A stretch of DNA of 64,000 bases from Burkholderiaceae bacterium (GTDB taxonomy: Bacteria > Pseudomonadota > Gammaproteobacteria > Burkholderiales > Burkholderiaceae_C), in NCBI GenBank assembly GCA_030123545.1, contig CP126124.1, forward strand, positions 1,426,001 through 1,490,000, read 5' to 3'. The notes beneath the pieces were generated by a model that saw only the letters and a list, made by a program, of their open reading frames with translations, was not told where the DNA came from and did no database searches. The first letter of the stretch is position 1. Each line of letters begins with the position of its first letter. Shown one piece after another: positions 24,700-35,071 of the stretch. Position numbers and translations under genes: made by a program.

Positions 24700-25677
24700 G
24701 TGTCGGAACTGCATCGCTTTGTGTTCGACGGTCTGCCAGTGCGCGGCGCGCTGGTGCGGCTCACCGACGCATGGCAGGAGATCCTGCGCCGGCGGCAGAT
24801 AAGCGCCACCGGCGCGTGGCCGCAGCCACTGCGTGCGTTGCTGGGCGAAATGACGGCGGCCGGCGTGCTGATGCAGGCCAACATCAAGTTCGACGGCGCG
24901 CTGATCCTGCAGATCTTCGGCGACGGGCCGGTCAAGCTCGCGGTGGCCGAGGTGCAGGCCGATCTGCGTCTGCGTGCGACCGCGACCGTTGCCGGCGAGG
25001 TCGCGCCAAGCGCGCGCCTGAGTGATCTGGTGAACGTCGCGAACCAGGGCCGCTGCGCGATCACGCTCGACCCGCTGGCCCGGCGCCCGGGGCAGCGACC
25101 GTACCAGGGCGTGGTGCCACTGTTCGGCGACCGGCACGAGAAGCTCGAGGCATTGGGCGCGGTGCTCGAGCATTACATGCTGCAGAGCGAGCAGGTCGAC
25201 ACCCGATTGGTGCTGGCCGCCGACGACCGGGTCGCGGCCGGCCTGCTGATCCAGCGCATGCCGGCTGAGGGTGGGGCCGCGGCTGGAGCGGCACGGCCCG
25301 ACGAGGAGCGCATCGGTCTGGACGAGGACTACAACCGGATCGCAACGCTCGCCGCCAGCCTGACCCGTGATGAACTTCTGACGCTGGACGTCGACACCGT
25401 GCTGCGGCGCCTGTTCTGGCAGGAGCGGCTGCAGCGTTTTGCGCCGCGCGTCGGCGCGGACGGCCCGCGTTTTGCCTGTACCTGCAGCAGCGAGCGCGTG
25501 GCAAACATGATCCGCGGCCTGGGGCAGGGCGAGGCGACCGGCATCATCGCCGAGCGCGGCCAGATCGAGGTCGGCTGCGAGTTCTGCGGCAGGCAGTACC
25601 GCTTCGACGCGATCGACGCGGCGCAGTTGTTCGCGGCGCCGGGCATCGCTTCGCCCGGCAGCTCGGCCGTTCATTAG
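24700..25677 (+). CDS. hslO: redox-regulated chaperone Hsp33
   Basis: A 325-residue chaperone starting at GTG 24700, 15 bases after the preceding stop. The redox switch is in the C-terminal zinc domain with Cys-x-Cys (CTCSSERV) followed about 30 residues later by CEFC in GCEFCGRQYRFD. On oxidation zinc is lost, the protein dimerises and binds unfolding proteins. Length and motif spacing are normal. Confidence 0.93.
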   Translation: MSELHRFVFDGLPVRGALVRLTDAWQEILRRRQISATGAWPQPLRALLGEMTAAGVLMQANIKFDGALILQIFGDGPVKLAVAEVQADLRLRATATVAGEVAPSARLSDLVNVANQGRCAITLDPLARRPGQRPYQGVVPLFGDRHEKLEALGAVLEHYMLQSEQVDTRLVLAADDRVAAGLLIQRMPAEGGAAAGAARPDEERIGLDEDYNRIATLAASLTRDELLTLDVDTVLRRLFWQERLQRFAPRVGADGPRFACTCSSERVANMIRGLGQGEATGIIAERGQIEVGCEFCGRQYRFDAIDAAQLFAAPGIASPGSSAVH

Positions 25678-25706
25678 CGGCGGCTCGCGCCAAAAAACAG
25701 ACGCGC

Positions 25707-26420
25707 TCAATGCGCCTTGATCAGCAGCACCGCGCCCGACACGACGGCGAACACGAGAACGAAGGTTCTGAGGAATCGGTCGTTGATCCGGTGATGCACG
25801 AAGCGGCTCAGCAGCGCGCCGATCGCCAGCGCCGGCAGCAACTCGATCGCAGCGCCGAACTGGGTCGGACCGACGCGGCCGGTGAACAACAGGATGACGA
25901 GCGAGAACAGCTCGCCGACCAGGAAGCACAGCGCGACCGTCGAGCGCATCACCGGCGCGCTCTGGTGCTGGTACACCAGCGCCAGCGGCGGGCCGCCGAT
26001 GCCGGTCGCGGTTTCCGTGACGCCGGTGACCAGTCCGGCCGCGACGAACGCATGGCGGTTCGGCGAGAACGCCGGCATCACCAGCGTGGCGACGGCGGCC
26101 GCGATGGTGGCCGCGCCGACGAACACCGCCAGACTGGGCGCGCTGAGCGCAGCCAGCACCCACAGCCCGCCAGCGGTGCCGAACACGCGGCCCGCGGTGA
26201 TCCAGCTCGCGCCGTGGCGATCGACCGCTCGCCGCTCACGCCACGCGACGTAGAAGTTCAGCGGCAGCATCAGGATCAGCACGCACACCGGCAGCAGGTC
26301 GGGCCGGACGATCCCGATCACCGGCGCGCTGATCAGCGCGAAGCCGACGCCGGTCGATCCCTGCACGAACGCGGCGATCAGCACGACGCTGGAGATGACG
26401 AGGAATTGGTCTGGACTCAC
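25707..26420 (-). CDS. TSUP (TauE/SafE) family membrane permease
   Basis: A 237-residue membrane protein of the sulfite exporter TauE/SafE family, with about seven or eight hydrophobic segments and the family blocks GSTGVGFALISAP and TGIGGPPLALV. The GTG at 26420 overlaps the amidohydrolase stop by four bases and gives a normal length; the open frame continues upstream but lacks membrane character. TSUP proteins move organic or inorganic anions. It probably exports or imports a product linked to the amidohydrolase reaction; the substrate is unknown. Confidence 0.85.
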   Translation of the reverse strand: MSPDQFLVISSVVLIAAFVQGSTGVGFALISAPVIGIVRPDLLPVCVLILMLPLNFYVAWRERRAVDRHGASWITAGRVFGTAGGLWVLAALSAPSLAVFVGAATIAAAVATLVMPAFSPNRHAFVAAGLVTGVTETATGIGGPPLALVYQHQSAPVMRSTVALCFLVGELFSLVILLFTGRVGPTQFGAAIELLPALAIGALLSRFVHHRINDRFLRTFVLVFAVVSGAVLLIKAH

Positions 26421-27871
26421 GGGCGGCCCGCCGTTTGCGAAGTGGAGGTGCCGCGCTGTGCGCGACGATGTTCGGCCGCAGGCAGGTGCAGGCGCTGGAT
26501 CGGCGCACGCGCCGCCGCGTCGCGCGCCTTGTCGGCGACCTGCCGCTGCAGCGCCTTCGCGTCCCAGTCCAGCGGCCAGCCGTGCCAGAGACGCAGCCGG
26601 CCGGCGACGAAGGTGGCGACGATCTGGTCCCGGTTGCCGAGGCGTACCAAGTCCCAAGTCAGGTCGAAGGTCGAGCACATCTCCGGCGTATCGACATCGA
26701 CGATCAGGAAATCGGCCTCCTTGCCGACCGCGATCTCGCCGATCCGGTGGCCCTGTCCGATCGCGCGCGCGCCCTCGTGCGTTGCGTGGTCGAACCAGGT
26801 CCAGCCGCCGCCACAGGACGCGTCGCCGATGGAGAGGCCGAACGCCAGCTTCTGCGCCGCTTCCGCGCTGTCCATCAGCCGGAACGCGTCGCTGCGGGTC
26901 GCGTCGGTGCCAAGCCCGAAGCGGATGCCGAGCGCAGCCATCAGGTGCGCCGGCGCGACCGCGTTGCCCTTCCACTGGCTGGCGACCGGGTTGTAGCTGA
27001 CCGCGGTGTCGGTGTCACGCAGCAGCGCCAGCTCGGGCGGCGTGACCAGCGTGCCGTGCGCGATCAGCAGCTGCGGGCCGAGCACCCCCAACTGCGCGAG
27101 CAACTCCAGCGGGCGCATGCCGCGCTGCACGATCGAGCGCTCGACCGATGCCAGGTGTTCGTTCACGTGAGTCTGAAACACCGCGCCGGCTTCGGCGCAC
27201 AGCGACGACACGCGCTGCAGCATCGCGTCGGAAGCAGCCTCGGGCACCGAGATCGCGAGCGACGGATGGATCAGCCGGCTGCTCGACCATTGCTCGAGGA
27301 ACCGCTCGGCGCGCTGCTCGATTTCTTGCCGCTGGTCCGCGTTGCTGACGTTGCCGCTGTCGTTGCAGATCAGGCCCAGCACGCAGCGCAGGCCGGCCTC
27401 CTGCGTGGCCGCGGCCAGCGCGCCGATATCGCCGGTGGCGCGGGTTCCGGCGTCGCAGACCGTGGTGAAGCCGCCGCGCAGCGACTCCAGCGCCGCGAGC
27501 TTGCCGCTCTGGTAGACGAACTCCTCGTCCAGGCTGGCTTCGAGCGGCACCCAGATCCGGCGGAAGATCTCGGACGGCTCGCCGTAGGCCAGCGACTTGC
27601 CGAACGATTGCGTCAGGTGGTGGTGCGCGTCGATCATGCCCGGCATCACGATCTTGCCGGGCAGCTCGGTCGGCGTCAGATGCGGGTGGCGCGCGGCGAC
27701 GAGCGCGGCCGGACCGAGGTCGGCAAACCTGCTTTCGCGCACCAGCACCGCATGGTTCTCTGCCGGGCCGTCCTGCAGCATCACGCTGTCGGGGACCAGC
27801 AGCAGCTCGGGTGCGTCGAGTTGCCTGGCTTCGAGATCGGTCGGGACTTCGGTGGGGATTTCAATGGGCAT
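26417..27871 (-). CDS. metal-dependent amidohydrolase / nucleobase-type deaminase
   Basis: A 484-residue amidohydrolase-superfamily protein. Metal ligands are HxH in DAHHHLTQ, a His in QTHVNEH, a His in LIAHGTLVTP and an Asp in GLGTDATRSD. The pattern resembles the 8-oxoguanine, S-adenosylhomocysteine and chlorohydrolase deaminase group. The ATG at 27871 has AAGGT upstream and overlaps the NCS2 gene by 11 bases; an earlier ATG at 27892 lacks a site. Its pairing with a purine/pyrimidine-type permease suggests it deaminates or hydrolyses an imported heterocycle. The exact substrate is undecided. Confidence 0.85.
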   Translation of the reverse strand: MPIEIPTEVPTDLEARQLDAPELLLVPDSVMLQDGPAENHAVLVRESRFADLGPAALVAARHPHLTPTELPGKIVMPGMIDAHHHLTQSFGKSLAYGEPSEIFRRIWVPLEASLDEEFVYQSGKLAALESLRGGFTTVCDAGTRATGDIGALAAATQEAGLRCVLGLICNDSGNVSNADQRQEIEQRAERFLEQWSSSRLIHPSLAISVPEAASDAMLQRVSSLCAEAGAVFQTHVNEHLASVERSIVQRGMRPLELLAQLGVLGPQLLIAHGTLVTPPELALLRDTDTAVSYNPVASQWKGNAVAPAHLMAALGIRFGLGTDATRSDAFRLMDSAEAAQKLAFGLSIGDASCGGGWTWFDHATHEGARAIGQGHRIGEIAVGKEADFLIVDVDTPEMCSTFDLTWDLVRLGNRDQIVATFVAGRLRLWHGWPLDWDAKALQRQVADKARDAAARAPIQRLHLPAAEHRRAQRGTSTSQTAGRP

Positions 27872-29219
27872 TGTTGGCACCTTCGATGGCATCCGGGTTC
27901 GCCGCGGCGACCACCGGTTTGCCGGGAAAATGGTTGAACACGATGTTCAGGATGACGGCGGTTATTGAACCCATCGCCAGCCCGTTGCCGACGATCAGTT
28001 GCATCGTCATTGGGAACTTGTTGTACAGACCGGGCACCAGGATCGGCAGCAGACCCATGGTCAAGGCAGCCGCCAGCACGAACATGTTGCCGCGATCATG
28101 CAGGTCGACCCGACGGAGGATGTTGATGCCTATGGTGCCGATCACCGCGAACACCACCATCGCGGTGCCGCCGACGACCGCGGCCGGGATCGCATCTGCG
28201 AGCCGACCGAGCGGCGCGAGCAGCGCGATCAGGACCAGAATCACGCCGGCTGCTGCCGTCACGTAGCGCGAGCGCACGTTGGTGGCGCGGACGATGCCGA
28301 TGTTCTCACCGCTGGTGATGATCATCGAGGTGCCGAAGAATCCGCCGAGCAGCGATATGAGTGCGTCACCGCGGATGGTGCGCGGCACCACGTCGCGCGG
28401 CTCGACTTTGCGGCCGACGATTTCGGCGACGGCGAGCGTCTGGCCGGTGGCCTCGACCATCGAAATCACGCTGAAGATCAAGAGCGGCGTCGCCGCAATC
28501 AGGCTGAAATGCGGCATTCCGAACGGCAGCAGCGTCGGAGCGGCCCAGATCGGGCCGGTGCCGACGCCGGCCAGAGTCATGTGCCCGGTCAGACCCGCCA
28601 GCACCGCGCCGGCGACCAGCCCCAGCAGCACCGACAACTGTCCGAGCGTGCCCTTGAACAGGCGGGCGAACAGCACGGTGAAGCCCACCGTCGCGAGTGC
28701 GAGCCCGATGCTCGCCGGGTCGCCGAACGCGGGCGTGCCGGGCCGGCCGGCGATGATGCCGCCGTAGATCTTCAACAGGTTGATCGACACCAGCAGCAGC
28801 AGCGTCCCGATGACGATATTCGGGAAGTACTTAAGGCAGCGCGAGAACACCGGCAGCACCAGGAAATAGAACACGGCGGTCAGGATCACCGCGCCGGACG
28901 CGGTCTGCAGATTCGTCTGCTGCGCGATCTGCAGGAACATCACGATCGGCGCGCCGCCCGGCACCATCACGAACGGCAGCTTGGCGCCGAATTTCCAGAT
29001 CCCGATCGATTGCAGCAGCGAGCCCACGCCGCAAAGCAGGAACGTTGCGCTGATCAGGTTGATCGTCAGCCCCGTTGGAAGTCCGAGCGCCTTTGCAATC
29101 AGGAACACCGAGGTGATCGGCACCGCGGCCATCACCATCACGTGCTGCAGGCCGAACAGCAGCAGTTTCGGAATCGGCAATACGGTGTCTACAGGATGCG
29201 TGCCCGTGGGCTGGGTCAT
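27861..29219 (-). CDS. NCS2 family xanthine/uracil-type permease
   Basis: A 452-residue transporter of the nucleobase-cation symporter 2 family, with about 14 membrane segments. The block VEATGQTLAVAEIVGRKV and the downstream GTSMIITSGENIG match the substrate-binding helices 8 and 10. The start at 29219 was chosen over 29261 because GGAGA precedes it. It leads a three-gene minus-strand operon with the amidohydrolase and TSUP genes and lies opposite a LacI regulator, with two repeated operator-like sites in the gap. Confidence 0.9.
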   Translation of the reverse strand: MTQPTGTHPVDTVLPIPKLLLFGLQHVMVMAAVPITSVFLIAKALGLPTGLTINLISATFLLCGVGSLLQSIGIWKFGAKLPFVMVPGGAPIVMFLQIAQQTNLQTASGAVILTAVFYFLVLPVFSRCLKYFPNIVIGTLLLLVSINLLKIYGGIIAGRPGTPAFGDPASIGLALATVGFTVLFARLFKGTLGQLSVLLGLVAGAVLAGLTGHMTLAGVGTGPIWAAPTLLPFGMPHFSLIAATPLLIFSVISMVEATGQTLAVAEIVGRKVEPRDVVPRTIRGDALISLLGGFFGTSMIITSGENIGIVRATNVRSRYVTAAAGVILVLIALLAPLGRLADAIPAAVVGGTAMVVFAVIGTIGINILRRVDLHDRGNMFVLAAALTMGLLPILVPGLYNKFPMTMQLIVGNGLAMGSITAVILNIVFNHFPGKPVVAAANPDAIEGANNAH

Positions 29220-29261
29220 GGTCGTCTCCGGTCGAAATGTTATGGATGCATTGGTTACCAC

Positions 29262-29276
29262 AAATCGATTTGGGCG
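29262..29276. promoter_or_regulatory. candidate LacI-type operator, copy 1
   Basis: AAATCGATTTGGGCG lies 43 bases upstream of the NCS2 start codon. With its flank it contains the perfect 12-base palindrome CAAATCGATTTG, centred on CG as LacI-family operators are. An identical 15-mer lies exactly 70 bases away. The divergent regulator gene at 29465 is the likely binder. Confidence 0.6.
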
Positions 29277-29331
29277 GCCTATCGAAAAACGCCCTCACGT
29301 GGGCGTTCAAAGTGACTTCAATCAGCTTCCT

Positions 29332-29346
29332 AAATCGATTTGGGCG
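29332..29346. promoter_or_regulatory. candidate LacI-type operator, copy 2
   Basis: The second exact copy of AAATCGATTTGGGCG, 119 bases before the lacI-family start. The two sites have the same orientation and a 70-base centre spacing. A looped repression complex or joint control of both divergent promoters would fit. The region around it is AT-richer than its surroundings, as expected of promoters. Confidence 0.6.
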
Positions 29347-29464
29347 ATTCAATCACGATTATTTTTGGCTGTCAACCGGGTTTTCTAGCGATTTCGACAT
29401 CGATGGAACCGGCTTGCGGCGACGGAGTTGGTGCGGTCGGGCACCGAGGCGCTAGCATTCGCCC

Positions 29465-30496
29465 ATGAGCAGCGATGCGGGCGGAACGAAGCGGCGGGTC
29501 AACATCTCGGACGTGGCGCGCGAGGCGGGCGTGTCGCCGACCACCGTCTCGCATGCGCTGAACGGGCGGGGCCAGGTCGATCTGCGCACGCGCAAGCGGG
29601 TCGAGACCGCCGCCGCCAAGCTCGGGTACCGGCCGAACCGCCATGCGCAGCGCTTGCGCACCGGCGAGGCGCACATGATTGCGCTGCTGTCTTCGATGCC
29701 GTTTGCGATTGCCGGCGGGCCGTCACGGCTTGGTTTCCTGATGGAGATCGCCGCGGTCGCGGCGACCGCGGCGCTGACCCGCGGCCTGGCACTGGTGCTG
29801 GCGCCGCCGATGGAAAACGGCGCGGTCCCGCTGGATCTGCTGGACGTCGATGGGGCGCTGGTGGTCGAGCCGTCGGCGCGGGATCCGAACATCGAGGTGC
29901 TGCAGCAGCGCGGCCTGCCGGTGGTCGCGATCGGCCGCCAGCCGGGCTCCGGCGACACCGTGCCGTTCGTCGAAATCCATTCGGCCGAGACGACGCAGCG
30001 GCTGCTCGACCACCTGTATATCCAAGGCGCGCGCAAGGTGGCGATGGTACTTGGATCGGCCCAGCGGAACTCCTATCTCGAGGCCGAGGCGGTTTATCGG
30101 GCCGCCGCCCTGCAGCGCGACGCCCCCTGCCTGCTGATGCACGCGGACGAGCAGCAGGGCGAGGCCGGCGGCTACCAGGCGACGATGGCGTTGCTCTCAA
30201 AGCATCCCGACATCGACGCGTTCTGCGTGACGGTCGATGCGTTCGCGGTCGGCGCGGTGCGGGCGCTGCAGGACGCCGGCCGCCGCATCCCGCAGGACGT
30301 GATGGTCGTCACCCGCTACGACGGGCTGCGCGCGCAGACCTGCGAGCCGCCGCTGACCGCGATCGACATGTGTCTGGATCAGACCGCGGACCTGGCGGTC
30401 GCCCTGTTGTTCGAGCATCTGCGCGGTGATGGGACGACGCGCAGCGTGCCGGGGCCGCAGACTCGCCTCGTGCCCCGTGCGTCGTCGCTGCGCTGA
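29465..30496 (+). CDS. LacI-family transcriptional regulator
   Basis: A 343-residue repressor. The N-terminal helix-turn-helix reads NISDVAREAGVSPTTVSHAL (about residues 13-32), followed by the hinge helix region YRPNRHAQRLRTG and a periplasmic-binding-protein-like effector domain. It is divergent from the NCS2-amidohydrolase-TSUP operon. The ligand is probably a nucleobase-like compound handled by that operon, by inference from context. It ends 32 bases before the ftsB stop on the other strand. Confidence 0.92.
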   Translation: MSSDAGGTKRRVNISDVAREAGVSPTTVSHALNGRGQVDLRTRKRVETAAAKLGYRPNRHAQRLRTGEAHMIALLSSMPFAIAGGPSRLGFLMEIAAVAATAALTRGLALVLAPPMENGAVPLDLLDVDGALVVEPSARDPNIEVLQQRGLPVVAIGRQPGSGDTVPFVEIHSAETTQRLLDHLYIQGARKVAMVLGSAQRNSYLEAEAVYRAAALQRDAPCLLMHADEQQGEAGGYQATMALLSKHPDIDAFCVTVDAFAVGAVRALQDAGRRIPQDVMVVTRYDGLRAQTCEPPLTAIDMCLDQTADLAVALLFEHLRGDGTTRSVPGPQTRLVPRASSLR

Positions 30497-30528
30497 AATT
30501 CAGGCGAACCGCCGGCGCCGTGGCCGCG

Positions 30529-30807
30529 CTACTTGTCGGTCACCTGCACGAAGATCTCGCCCGGCTTGACCATGCCCAGTTCCATGCGCGCCTTTTCCTC
30601 GATCATGTCGCGCCCGTTCTTCAGGTCCGCGACCTCGGAGCGCAACTGTTCGTTCGCGATCTGGGTCTGCGTGTTGGCGGTGTGCAGCGCTGCGAGCTTC
30701 TCGCGCATCTGATGCACGTCGGGGATGCTGCCGCGGCCGGTCCACAGCTGCACCTGCAACACCGCCAGCAGCACCAGCAGCACCACCATCGCGAAGCGCG
30801 CGCCCAT
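30529..30807 (-). CDS. ftsB: cell division protein FtsB
   Basis: A 92-residue septum-formation initiator: a short cytoplasmic start, one membrane helix (residues 6-22) and a periplasmic coiled coil with heptads from about residue 33 to 70. FtsB links FtsL and FtsQ in the divisome. The ATG at 30807 gives the normal length; the longer open frame is antisense to nothing useful and overlaps eno. It lies 11 bases downstream of eno, the usual order in proteobacteria. Confidence 0.92.
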   Translation of the reverse strand: MGARFAMVVLLVLLAVLQVQLWTGRGSIPDVHQMREKLAALHTANTQTQIANEQLRSEVADLKNGRDMIEEKARMELGMVKPGEIFVQVTDK

Positions 30808-30818
30808 CGTCGCTCCCG

Positions 30819-32102
30819 TCAGCGCAGGTTGTAGAACGCGGCGCGCCCGGGGTAGCTGGCGATGTCGCCCAGGTCTTCCTCGATGCGCAGCAGCTGGTTG
30901 TACTTGGCCATGCGGTCGGACCGGCTCATCGAGCCGGTCTTGATCTGCCCGGCGTTGGTGCCGACCGCGATGTCGGCGATCGTCGAATCTTCGGTCTCGC
31001 CCGAGCGGTGGCTGATGACCGCGGTGTAGCCGGCGCGCTTGGCCATTTCGATCGCGGCGAAGGTTTCGGTCAGCGTGCCGATCTGGTTGATCTTGATCAG
31101 GATCGAATTCGCGATGCGCTTGTCTATGGCTTCCTTGAGAATCTTCGTGTTCGTGACGAAGATGTCGTCGCCGACCAACTGCACCTTGTTCACCAGCCGG
31201 TCGGTCAAGATCTGCCAGCCGTCCCAGTCGCCCTCGGCCATGCCGTCCTCGACGCTGAGGATCGGGTACTTGTCGCACCAGGTGGTGAGCATGTCGGTCC
31301 ATGCGGCGGCCGACAGCGTCAGCCCTTCGCCGGCCAGGTGGTACTGGCCGCCACGATAGAACTCGCTGGCGGCGCAGTCGATGCCGATCGCGACCTGCTG
31401 GCCCGCGGTGAACCCGGCCTTGTCGATCGCGTCGAGGATCAACTGGATCGCGCCCTCGTGGTTCGGCACGCTCGGCGCAAAGCCGCCTTCGTCGCCGACC
31501 GCGGTGCTGATGCCCTTGTCGGCCAGGATCTTCTTGAGCGCATGGAACACCTCGGCGCCGTAGCGCAGCGCTTCGCGATAGCTCGGCGCGCCGACCGGGA
31601 TGATCATGAACTCCTGCAGGTCGAGGTTGTTGTTCGCGTGCGCGCCGCCGTTGATCACGTTCATCATCGGCACCGGCAGCTGGCTGCCGTTCATGCCGCC
31701 GAAATAGCGGTACAGCGGCAGGCCCGATTCCTCGGCCGCGGCGCGCGCCACCGCCATCGACACCGCGAGGATCGCGTTCGCGCCGAGACGCGCCTTGTTG
31801 TCGGTGCCGTCGAGTTCGATCAGCGTTTTGTCCAGGAACGCCTGTTCGGCTGCGTCCAGCCCCAGCACCGCTTCGGAGATTTCGGTGTTCACGTGCTCGA
31901 CCGCCTTCAACACGCCCTTGCCGCCGTAGCGGCTCTTGTCGCCGTCGCGCAGTTCGATCGCCTCGCGCGAGCCGGTGGACGCGCCCGAGGGCACGGCCGC
32001 GCGACCCATCGTGCCGGACTCCAGCAGCACGTCGCATTCGACCGTGGGGTTGCCGCGGCTGTCGAGAATTTCGCGGCCGACGATATCGACGATGGCACTC
32101 AT
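30819..32102 (-). CDS. eno: enolase
   Basis: A 427-residue enolase catalysing 2-phosphoglycerate to phosphoenolpyruvate. Recognisable blocks are DSRGNPTVE near the start, SGASTGSREA, the Mg ligands in GDEGGFAP and SVEDGMAEGD, the catalytic Lys in LIKINQIGT, and SHRSGETED. The length is standard. It follows the DUF1330 and kdsA genes in the order found across Burkholderiales. Confidence 0.97.
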   Translation of the reverse strand: MSAIVDIVGREILDSRGNPTVECDVLLESGTMGRAAVPSGASTGSREAIELRDGDKSRYGGKGVLKAVEHVNTEISEAVLGLDAAEQAFLDKTLIELDGTDNKARLGANAILAVSMAVARAAAEESGLPLYRYFGGMNGSQLPVPMMNVINGGAHANNNLDLQEFMIIPVGAPSYREALRYGAEVFHALKKILADKGISTAVGDEGGFAPSVPNHEGAIQLILDAIDKAGFTAGQQVAIGIDCAASEFYRGGQYHLAGEGLTLSAAAWTDMLTTWCDKYPILSVEDGMAEGDWDGWQILTDRLVNKVQLVGDDIFVTNTKILKEAIDKRIANSILIKINQIGTLTETFAAIEMAKRAGYTAVISHRSGETEDSTIADIAVGTNAGQIKTGSMSRSDRMAKYNQLLRIEEDLGDIASYPGRAAFYNLR

Positions 32103-32177
32103 GGATGGATCTCTTTCCTGGTTGTGTTGTGTTGGATGGGATGGGATTGGCTGCTGGCGGGAAGGGGTGGGCGCGCG

Positions 32178-32471
32178 CTACGCCACGCCTTCGACGGCGA
32201 TCATGTTCATCACCGCCGCGCCGGCCCGCGCCTGCCGCGCCCGGCCGTACTCGGACGAGTGGTAGAACGCCTTCGCCCGCTCGAAGCTCGCGAACTTCAG
32301 CACCACGACGCGGGTCGGGTTCCAGTCACCCTCGAGCGGCTCGGTCCGGCCGCCGCGCACGCAGACCTGGGCGCCGTGCTGCTCCATCGCGGCGCTGGAC
32401 AGCTTCTTGTACTCCTCGTACTGCGCGGGGTTCGTGACATCGATATAGGCGATGACGTAGCCTGGATTCAT
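32178..32471 (-). CDS. DUF1330 domain protein
   Basis: A 97-residue dimeric alpha-beta barrel-type protein with the family blocks GYVIAYIDVTNP, GGRTEPLEGDW and FHSSEY-like YHSSEYGRAR. No reaction is established for DUF1330. Its start overlaps the kdsA stop by four bases, so it is co-translated with kdsA. It is a conserved passenger in the pyrG-kdsA-eno block. Confidence 0.88.
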   Translation of the reverse strand: MNPGYVIAYIDVTNPAQYEEYKKLSSAAMEQHGAQVCVRGGRTEPLEGDWNPTRVVVLKFASFERAKAFYHSSEYGRARQARAGAAVMNMIAVEGVA

Positions 32472-33322
32472 TCGAAGTCGTCTTCCAGAAAGCGGCGCTG
32501 CTTGGCGACCGCGTCGAGCGCGACCAGCGTCTCGAGCAACGCCTTCATGTGCTTGAGTGGCACCGCGTTCGGTCCGTCCGACAGCGCATGCGCCGGATCA
32601 GGATGCGTTTCCATGAACAGCCCGGCGACGCCGACCGCGACCGCGGCGCGCGCGAGCACCGGAACAAATTCGCGCTGGCCGCCCGAGCTCGTCCCCTGGC
32701 CGCCGGGCAGTTGCACCGAATGAGTCGCATCGAACACCACCGGCGCGCCGGTCTCGCGCATGATCGCAAGGCTCCTCATGTCCGAGACGAGGTTGTTGTA
32801 GCCGAAGCTCGCGCCGCGTTCGCAGGCGAGAAAGCTGTCTTCGGGCAAATTCTTCTCGCGGGCCGCGGCGCGCGCCTTGTCGATCACGTTCTTCATGTCA
32901 TGGGGCGCGAGGAACTGCCCCTTCTTGATGTTCACCGGCCGCCCCGACTGCGCCACCGCGCGGATGAAGTCGGTCTGGCGGCACAGAAACGCCGGCGTCT
33001 GCAGCACGTCGACCATCTGCGCCGCTGCGCGGATGTCGTCCTCGCTGTGCACGTCGGTCAACACCGGGACGCCGATGTCGCGCTTCACCTTCGCCAGGAT
33101 CTCCAGCCCCTTGCCTCGGCCGAGACCGCGAAAGCTGCTGCCCGACGAGCGGTTCGCCTTGTCGAAGCTGCTCTTGAAGATGAACGGGACGCCGAGCGCG
33201 GAAGTGATTTCCATGAGCTGCCCGGCGACGTCGATTTGCAGCTGCTCGGACTCGACCACGCAGGGGCCCGCAATCAGGAAGAAGCGATGCGCGAGGCCGG
33301 CCTCGAAGCCGCAGAGCCTCAT
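32468..33322 (-). CDS. kdsA: 3-deoxy-8-phosphooctulonate synthase
   Basis: A 284-residue KDO8P synthase that condenses phosphoenolpyruvate with arabinose 5-phosphate for lipopolysaccharide inner core. Family blocks are AGPCVVES, SFDKANRSS, the VLTDVHSE metal segment and FDATHSVQLPG. It lies directly downstream of pyrG with one base between the genes. Confidence 0.95.
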   Translation of the reverse strand: MRLCGFEAGLAHRFFLIAGPCVVESEQLQIDVAGQLMEITSALGVPFIFKSSFDKANRSSGSSFRGLGRGKGLEILAKVKRDIGVPVLTDVHSEDDIRAAAQMVDVLQTPAFLCRQTDFIRAVAQSGRPVNIKKGQFLAPHDMKNVIDKARAAAREKNLPEDSFLACERGASFGYNNLVSDMRSLAIMRETGAPVVFDATHSVQLPGGQGTSSGGQREFVPVLARAAVAVGVAGLFMETHPDPAHALSDGPNAVPLKHMKALLETLVALDAVAKQRRFLEDDFE

Positions 33323-33323
33323 G

Positions 33324-35003
<1,680 letters not shown>

Positions 35004-35044
35004 GTCAGGGTCGGGAGCCGTTCCCGAGGAACTGGTAAAACGAA

Positions 35045-35050
35045 ATTATA
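35045..35050 (-). promoter_or_regulatory. candidate -10 box for pyrG
   Basis: Read on the minus strand this is TATAAT, 42 bases before the pyrG start, in the 68-base divergent gap with coaBC. The -35 region is not consensus. It is the best -10 match in the gap. Confidence 0.4.
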
Positions 35051-35071
35051 GGGGTCTGCTACATTGCGCCC

